Assembly: GCA_002898855.1 (NCBI GenBank)
Contig: BEIR01000025.1
Span: 1 to 9,959, forward strand
Length of the DNA stretch: 9,959 nt
Origin: a bacterium HR41
GTDB lineage: Bacteria > Actinomycetota > Thermoleophilia > Solirubrobacterales > Thermoleophilaceae
Direction of reading: 5' to 3'
How positions within the stretch are numbered: position 1 is the first letter of the stretch; each line of letters begins with the position of its first letter. Position numbers and translations under genes: made by a program. Positions 5,699 to 9,959 of this stretch are shown here, piece by piece. Under the pieces are notes generated by a model that searched no databases, was not told the origin of the DNA, and saw only the letters and a program-made list of their open reading frames with translations.

Positions 5699-5800
5699 GT
5701 GAGCGCTGCCGGACCGATAGAAGCAGCGACGGACCGCGCGAGCTTCGGTCGACAAGCCCTAGGCGCGATGGGCAGCGATGGTGGCAAGCAAGGAAGCTGA
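5699..5800 (+). CDS. 33-codon leader ORF overlapping the sigma factor start
   Basis: GTG 5699-5701 lies 9 bases after a perfect AGGAGG (5684-5689), the best ribosome-binding site in this part of the window. The frame ends at TGA 5798-5800, 23 bases inside the sigma gene, whose own ATG (5778) has no good Shine-Dalgarno. The product starts MSAAGPIEAATDRASFGRQ and has no recognisable domain. The likely role is translational coupling: ribosomes ending here would re-initiate at 5778. Another possibility is that a sequencing error hides an N-terminal extension of the sigma factor; the sigma frame itself has TAG at 5760-5762. Confidence 0.4.
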   Translation: MSAAGPIEAATDRASFGRQALGAMGSDGGKQGS

Positions 5801-7469
5801 GCCCGGCGGGGAGAACCGCGGCGCACGCCCGCGCAAGCGGACCCTGCTGCCCCAGGCACTGCTTCGCCAGCTCGGCGACGAACAGCTGGTGCGTCGCGTG
5901 CAGCGCGGCGACGACCGCGCGTTCGAGGTGCTCTTCGAGCGACACCTGCCCCACCTGCTCGGCTTCTGTCGGCATCTCACCGGCTCGCACGACGACGCCG
6001 AGGACGCCGTGCAGCACGCCTTCGCCGCCGCCTACCGCGAGCTGCGCTCGGGCACCGGGCGCGAGCTCACCTTCAAACCCTGGCTCTACACGGTGGCGCG
6101 GAACCGCTGTCTATCGCTCTTGCGCGAACGTCGCACGACCGCGCTCGGCGAGGAGCACGCCGACGCAGCCCAACCTGTCACCGTCGAGCAGCGCGAGGAG
6201 ATCCGCGCGATCCTCGCCGACCTGCGCGCCCTTCCCCACGACCAGCGTGCAGCGCTGCTTCTTTTCGAACTCGCGGACATGTCGCAGAGCGAGATCGCGC
6301 GCGTGCTCGGAGTGGAGACGGCAAGGGTGAAGGCGCTCGTCTTCCGCGCACGCACGACGTTGATCAAGATGCGCGAGGCGCGCGAGCGCCCATGCGCCGA
6401 GGTGCGCGAGGAGCTGGCGACGCTGCGCGGCGGCTCGCTGCGCCGCAGCCCGATCGCGCTACACCTGCGCAGCTGCCCAGGCTGCCGCGAGTTCCGGGAG
6501 CGCGTCGCGCGCCAGCGTGCGCTGCTCGCGCTCGCCCTGCCGGTGGCGGTGACGCCGGCGCTCAAGAGCTCAGTGGCGGCTGCCGCCGGGTTGCAACAAG
6601 CAAGCTCTGCGGGTGGTGCGGCCGCTGGCGCGGGCGGTGTCGCCGCCGGCGGCGGGATGGCTGGCAGCGGGGCCGCAGCAGGGGCGGGTGGCGTCGCCGC
6701 GGCTGGTGGCGCCGCTGCCGCTGGCACCGCCGTGACGGGCGCGGGGAGCGCCGGCGGGGCTGCGTTCGCTGCCAAGGTCGTGGCTGCGGCGCTAGCGCTC
6801 GGCGTCGGCGCGACCGGCGGCACGGCGGCTGTCAAGCACTTCGCCACCACGGCGAGCAAGGAACCGGGTGGGAGCGGCGCCGCTGTGCAAGACGGCGCAC
6901 ACGGCGCCGCGACTGCGGACACTCGCGCCGGACGCGCAGCCGGCCCCGACGCTGCCCGCGGCAGCGCGGCCGGCGGCAAGCGACGCAACGCCGAGCGACG
7001 CCGGATGCGGAAAGGGAGCGGCACAGGCGGCGAGCGGTCGCGAGCGCGCGCCGCGCAGGGGAAGCGGCGACAGCACGCCACCAGCGATCGGGCCCGCCGC
7101 GGGCGCGATCGCCAGCGCGCCACGCACTCCGGACGCGCTCGCAAGATCGCACGCGGGCGCCAACGCGCGACGGCCAGAGTACGCAAGCGCGCTGCCGCAC
7201 CACGCACGCGTGCCTATACACGCCCACGCCCACGCACCGGGGCGCCTTCGCCGACACCGGCGCCGCGCTCGAGCAGCTCAAGCCCGAAAAACCGCAGCGG
7301 CGCCTACGGGAAAGCGCCTGCACCCAGCTCTGCGCCTCCCCAGCCGCCGGTTCCCCCTGCCGCCGACAGCGGCGATCGGCAAGCCGGCAATCACGGCGAT
7401 GACGGTGGTTACGCCGGCGGCAGCAGCTACAGCAAGGTGAGCAAAGGCGCCCCTGCGCGCCCCGATTAG
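5778..7469 (+). CDS. ECF-type RNA polymerase sigma factor fused to a zinc-binding anti-sigma-like segment and a membrane-anchored tail
   Basis: A 563-residue alternative sigma factor. Region 2 (about 47-115) includes 'GFCRHLTGSHDDAEDAVQHAF' in two parts, with the acidic DDAED core that binds core polymerase and the -10; 'PWLYTVARNRCLSLLRERR' follows. Region 4 (about 150-197) has the helix-turn-helix 'MSQSEIARVLGVETARVKAL'. Directly after it, Cys206, then His229-x3-Cys233-x2-Cys236, match the HxxxCxxC zinc site of ZAS-type anti-sigma domains. A long Gly/Ala stretch (275-330), a probable membrane helix (about 328-352), an Arg/Lys-rich region (about 400-475) and a Pro/Ser/Gly tail follow. An ordinary ECF factor has about 200 residues, so nearly two thirds is extension. 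The tail would be outside the cell. This suggests a sigma factor held at the membrane by its own inhibitor-like part and released by a signal or by cleavage. Fusions of this kind are known among actinobacterial ECF groups. Start ATG 5778; GTG 5781 is equally possible. Confidence 0.92.
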   Translation: MVASKEAEPGGENRGARPRKRTLLPQALLRQLGDEQLVRRVQRGDDRAFEVLFERHLPHLLGFCRHLTGSHDDAEDAVQHAFAAAYRELRSGTGRELTFKPWLYTVARNRCLSLLRERRTTALGEEHADAAQPVTVEQREEIRAILADLRALPHDQRAALLLFELADMSQSEIARVLGVETARVKALVFRARTTLIKMREARERPCAEVREELATLRGGSLRRSPIALHLRSCPGCREFRERVARQRALLALALPVAVTPALKSSVAAAAGLQQASSAGGAAAGAGGVAAGGGMAGSGAAAGAGGVAAAGGAAAAGTAVTGAGSAGGAAFAAKVVAAALALGVGATGGTAAVKHFATTASKEPGGSGAAVQDGAHGAATADTRAGRAAGPDAARGSAAGGKRRNAERRRMRKGSGTGGERSRARAAQGKRRQHATSDRARRGRDRQRATHSGRARKIARGRQRATARVRKRAAAPRTRAYTRPRPRTGAPSPTPAPRSSSSSPKNRSGAYGKAPAPSSAPPQPPVPPAADSGDRQAGNHGDDGGYAGGSSYSKVSKGAPARPD

Positions 7470-7541
7470 GTCTCCACGAACGCTCGCGCCGCCAGCGGGA
7501 CCGAACACAAGCCACGAGACCGCCGCCATGGCGCAACGCTA

Positions 7542-7556
7542 GGGGTCGGCGACCCC
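7542..7556. terminator. Hairpin between the sigma factor and sugar kinase genes
   Basis: GGGGTC (7542-7547) and GACCCC (7551-7556) pair perfectly around GGC, 72 bases after the sigma stop. A short TTTT follows only at 7570, so this is a weak terminator candidate. The remaining part of the 129-base gap shows no gene. Confidence 0.3.
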
Positions 7557-7598
7557 GTACACGCCGCCTTTTCACACCGCGCTCGGGAAGACGCCAGA

Positions 7599-8648
7599 AT
7601 GCGCCCCATGAAAGCCGTCGTGGCACGGGCTCCGTTGCGCCTTGCATTGGGCGGCGGCGGCACCGACCTACCGGCCTACTTCTCGCGTCACGAAGGCTTC
7701 GCTGTTTCGGCAGCGATTGCCCGCTACGTCTATGTCACCGCTGCCCCGTCGATCGACGGGCGCTTCCGGCTCAAGCACCTGGCTTACGAAGAGGTGGTCT
7801 CGGCGCGCTCGGTCCGCCACCCGCTCCTGAGAGCGCTGCTCGACCTTCACTGGGACGGCCAGCCGCTCGAGCTAGCGAGCGTCGCCGAGGTACCTCCCGG
7901 CACCGGTCTCGGTTCATCGGGCGCGTTCACCGTGTGCACGCTGCGCGCGCTCGACGCGCTGAAGGACACAGACAGCAAGCCTCGCATCGACAACCGCGAG
8001 CGCCTGGCCGAGGCCGCCTGCCACATCGAGATCGAGGTGGTGGGGCGCTCGGTAGGAAAGCACGACCAGTACGCCGCGGCCTTCGGTGGAGTGCGTGCCT
8101 ACAGCTTCAAGCGCGACGGCAGCGTCGAGGCCCGCAGCCTCGATCTTCACCCACGCTCGGCAGCTGCGCTCGCGAACGACACCGCGCTGTTTTTCATCGG
8201 TGGTCGAAGGTCGGCGTCGCGCCTGTTGTCGAACGTCGCGCGTGGTGTGCGCCGGGGCGATCGCGGCGCTCTCGACATCCTCCACCGCAGTCGCCAGCTC
8301 GCAGAAGACGTCGCTGACGCGCTCGAGCGAGGCGACGTCGATCGCTGGGCGTGGGCGCTCGACGCGCAGTGGGATCTCAAACGGCGGCGCGCACCCGGCG
8401 CGGTGCCGCCACGCGCGGACGAGCTGCGGGCGATCGCTCGCCGCGCCGGAGCGGCAGCGGTGGCGCTGATGGGTGCGGGCGGCGGCGGGTTTTTGCTCTG
8501 TTTCGCTCCCGGTGCGCGCGAGGCGGTCAGCGCCGCGATGCGTTCGGCGCGCGTGCAAGAACTCACCTTCGAGCTCGACCACGACGGCTGCCGCACGCTC
8601 GCGAGCCGCGTCGAACCGACCGCGGAGCGCGCCGACACCCGCCGCTAG
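7599..8648 (+). CDS. hddA: GHMP-family sugar kinase, D-glycero-D-manno-heptose 7-phosphate kinase (HddA) type
   Basis: A 349-residue GHMP-superfamily kinase that phosphorylates a sugar at the anomeric position with ATP. Motif 1 is 'RAPLRLALGGGGTDLPAYF' (10-28), where GGGTDLP is typical of the HddA and fucokinase branch. Motif 2, the ATP-binding Gly/Ser loop, is PPGTGLGSSGAF (99-110). The segment 'GKHDQYAAAFGG' (153-164) has the probable catalytic Asp156, and motif 3 is GAGGGGF (292-298). Length and motif order fit HddA, which makes D-glycero-alpha-D-manno-heptose 1,7-bisphosphate en route to GDP-heptose, used in S-layer or exopolysaccharide glycosylation. None of the partner genes (isomerase, phosphatase, nucleotidyltransferase) is in the window, so another sugar 7- or 6-phosphate is possible and the symbol reflects family, not proven substrate. 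ATG 7599 has GGGAAG 8 bases upstream; ATG 7608 is an in-frame alternative. It ends 47 bases from the convergent oxidase gene. Confidence 0.88.
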   Translation: MRPMKAVVARAPLRLALGGGGTDLPAYFSRHEGFAVSAAIARYVYVTAAPSIDGRFRLKHLAYEEVVSARSVRHPLLRALLDLHWDGQPLELASVAEVPPGTGLGSSGAFTVCTLRALDALKDTDSKPRIDNRERLAEAACHIEIEVVGRSVGKHDQYAAAFGGVRAYSFKRDGSVEARSLDLHPRSAAALANDTALFFIGGRRSASRLLSNVARGVRRGDRGALDILHRSRQLAEDVADALERGDVDRWAWALDAQWDLKRRRAPGAVPPRADELRAIARRAGAAAVALMGAGGGGFLLCFAPGAREAVSAAMRSARVQELTFELDHDGCRTLASRVEPTAERADTRR

Positions 8649-8677
8649 CGGGGACCGCCCGACCTACCAGCGGTGCC

Positions 8678-8693
8678 GTCGCGCTCGCGCGAC
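8678..8693. terminator. Hairpin in the convergent 47-base gap
   Basis: GTCGCG (8678-8683) and CGCGAC (8688-8693) pair exactly around CTCG, between the stop at 8648 and the stop at 8696 on the opposite strand. The symmetry and position suit a shared terminator, but there is no T-run on either side. Confidence 0.35.
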
Positions 8694-8695
8694 AC

Positions 8696-9865
8696 TCAGA
8701 GGGAACCATCGACGCGCGACACGCTCGGGCCACGCGGAGAGCGCTCCAGCACCGAGCGGTCGAGATCGCGCGCCCGCGGCACGCCGCACAGCGCGAGCGA
8801 GAGCGCGAAGTCGTCGACCAGCAGTCGCAAAACGCGCTCGACCCCAGCCGACCCTGACGCCGCGAGCCCCCAGAGCACCGGCCGCCCGACGAGCACGGCC
8901 CGCGCTCCCAGCGCTAGCGCTTTCAGCACATCGGTGCCGCGGCGGATCCCGCCATCGACCAGCACATCGACCTCGTCGCCGACTTCCTCGACCACCTCCG
9001 GCAGCGCGTCGGCGCTCGCCCGCACGCCGTCGAGCTGCCGACCGCCGTGGTTTGACACCACAACCGCCGCGGCGCCGCTCGCGACCGCGCGGCGGGCGTC
9101 TTCCGCTGTGAGAACCCCCTTGACGACGACGGGGAGATCGCTCGTCCCGACGAGCTCTTCGACGTCGCGCCACGTGAGCGAGGCGTCGAGAAGCTCGCCG
9201 ATCGCGCGCATGTCGAGGCGCGCACCGGGCTCGCCGACGGCCGCAGCGAGGCTCGGAACCTCGATCGCCGGCAGCGCGAAACCGCTGCGCAGATCGCGCT
9301 CGCGGCGGCCGAAAAACGGCACGTCGACGGTGAGGAAAAGAGCTCGAAAGCCGCTCTCCGCGGCCTCTTCGCAAAGCGCGCGCGTGACGCCGCGATCACG
9401 AAACACGTAAACCTGGAACCAGCGCCTGCCCGCAGGCGCAGCGGCCGCCACCTCGCGGGGGCGCGCCGTCGCCAACGTCGACAAGCAAAACGGGGCCGCC
9501 GCACGTTCGGCACCGATGGCGGTCGCCGCCTCGCCTTCGGGGTGAGCGAGCCGGTGGAACGCTGTCGGAGCGACGCACACGGGATGGGCGAGGTCTTCGC
9601 CCAGCAGCGTCGTCGACGTTTCGCAGCGTGAGACGTCGACGAGCATGCGCGGCCGCAAGCGCAAGCGCGTCCAGGATTGCTCGTTGTCGCGGAGCGTGAT
9701 CTCGGCACCGGCACCGCCGGCGTAGTAGCCGAACGTGCCGGGGTCGAGACGCTCGCGCGCGATGTCGAAGAACTCGTCGAGCGTGGCTGGAAGCTCCGGT
9801 GCCCCGGCCGTGGCACCGTCGGCGGACGGTGTCTTGCGTTCGCCTGCGCGACCTTCTGCGCTCAA
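8696..9865 (-). CDS. FMN-dependent alpha-hydroxy-acid oxidase/dehydrogenase (glycolate oxidase / L-lactate dehydrogenase family)
   Basis: A TIM-barrel flavoenzyme that oxidises an L-2-hydroxy acid (lactate, glycolate, mandelate or a longer one) to the 2-oxo acid. With a TTG start at 9863-9865 it has 389 residues, close to the family norm. Seen in order: YYAGGAGAE (47-55), FMN-contact Gln151 and Tyr153 in FQVYV, Thr179 and Asp181 in TVDVPFFGRRERDLR, Lys249 in VVKG, active-site His273 and substrate-binding Arg276 in SNHGGRQLDG, then DGGIRRGTDV (304-313) and GRPVLWG (327-333). All expected FMN and substrate residues are present. I prefer the TTG because GGAGGAGG lies at 9870-9877 just upstream, and because this purine run would otherwise encode a meaningless GGGGG stretch. 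An in-frame TTG at 9935-9937 would give 413 residues. The start overlaps the stop of the gene upstream (TTGA), so the two are probably translated in series. Oxidase versus dehydrogenase cannot be told from the sequence. Confidence 0.92.
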   Translation of the reverse strand: MSAEGRAGERKTPSADGATAGAPELPATLDEFFDIARERLDPGTFGYYAGGAGAEITLRDNEQSWTRLRLRPRMLVDVSRCETSTTLLGEDLAHPVCVAPTAFHRLAHPEGEAATAIGAERAAAPFCLSTLATARPREVAAAAPAGRRWFQVYVFRDRGVTRALCEEAAESGFRALFLTVDVPFFGRRERDLRSGFALPAIEVPSLAAAVGEPGARLDMRAIGELLDASLTWRDVEELVGTSDLPVVVKGVLTAEDARRAVASGAAAVVVSNHGGRQLDGVRASADALPEVVEEVGDEVDVLVDGGIRRGTDVLKALALGARAVLVGRPVLWGLAASGSAGVERVLRLLVDDFALSLALCGVPRARDLDRSVLERSPRGPSVSRVDGSL

Positions 9866-9957
9866 CCTGCCTCCTCCCCCTCCTCGGCTCGCTGTCGTCC
9901 TGGCAATTCCGGTGCGGGCAGCGCGATCACCCGGCAATCGGGGTCTAGCCGGCAGAG
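9862..9957 (-). CDS. C-terminal end of an unidentified upstream gene (runs off the right edge)
   Basis: The minus-strand frame entering at 9957 encodes 31 residues and ends at TGA 9862-9864, sharing bases with the TTG of the next gene. The peptide begins LCRLDPDCRVIALPAPELPG and continues into a charged Glu-rich tail, which looks like a natural C-terminus. The two Cys and the Asp-Pro are suggestive but too little to name a family. This frame is preferred over the alternative reading, in which the hydroxy-acid enzyme would extend to the edge. Confidence 0.5.
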   Translation of the reverse strand, partial: LCRLDPDCRVIALPAPELPGRQRAEEGEEAG

Positions 9958-9959
9958 CG

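Noticed and set aside
5501..5755. Upstream extension of the secreted Cys-repeat protein to 315 residues
   Set aside because: The extra 85 residues are Arg-rich without structure, while the signal peptide and Shine-Dalgarno both point to the ATG at 5500.
8696..9865. Mycofactocin-type MftD identity for the FMN enzyme
   Set aside because: The active-site segment reads SNHGGRQLDG and the barrel has the RRERDLR segment of ordinary hydroxy-acid oxidases, unlike the MftD pattern as I recall it (SNHGGNNLDG). No other mycofactocin gene is visible.
1..9959. tRNA, rRNA, CRISPR array, insertion sequence or prophage gene
   Set aside because: No cloverleaf with a GTTCRA arm, no regularly spaced direct repeats outside coding repeats, and no transposase or phage motif was seen on either strand.

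Overview
This is a GC-rich (by eye about 70%) bacterial window with dense, mostly G/C-ending codons and no tRNA, rRNA, CRISPR array, transposase or phage gene. The gene style suggests a high-GC actinobacterium, and Thermoleophilia-type is my best guess: GTG/TTG starts, an ECF sigma factor fused to a zinc-binding anti-sigma-like segment, and a secreted protein with repeated Cys-pair 'YGTN...NAFGKC' units. That placement is inference from protein character, not from a marker gene.

Layout from left to right. Positions 1-784 (minus strand) hold the N-terminal part of a PfkB-family sugar kinase and, just upstream of it, a single-pass membrane protein with a long Gly/Ser/Pro tail. Divergent from these is a small plus-strand gene (878-1297) for a protein with three near-identical 22-residue repeats and one C-terminal membrane segment. 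Positions 1329-4440 (minus) carry an aldehyde dehydrogenase preceded by a flavin-containing monooxygenase, a likely oxidation pair. Upstream of the monooxygenase, a 367-base gap (4441-4807) has a candidate promoter overlapped by two dyads, and farther upstream a strong hairpin plus T7 that would terminate plus-strand transcription although no plus-strand gene precedes it. Positions 4808-5500 (minus) encode a secreted protein with three Cys-pair repeats.

Divergent from it, on the plus strand, is an ECF sigma factor gene (5778-7469). It is preceded by a candidate ECF-type promoter and a 33-codon leader ORF with a strong Shine-Dalgarno that overlaps the sigma start. The sigma factor continues into a Zn-binding motif, one membrane segment and a long Arg-rich, then Pro/Ser-rich, tail. 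Next come a GHMP-family sugar kinase of the HddA (heptose-7-phosphate kinase) type (7599-8648, plus) and, convergent to it, an FMN-dependent alpha-hydroxy-acid oxidase/dehydrogenase (8696-9865, minus). The start of the latter overlaps the stop of a gene that enters from the right edge.

Functional reading: the monooxygenase and aldehyde dehydrogenase could act in sequence on a small lipophilic substrate. The sigma factor looks like a self-contained, membrane-tethered envelope-signal regulator, and the secreted Cys-repeat protein facing it is a natural candidate target. The sugar kinases and the hydroxy-acid enzyme are metabolic genes with no evident link to these.
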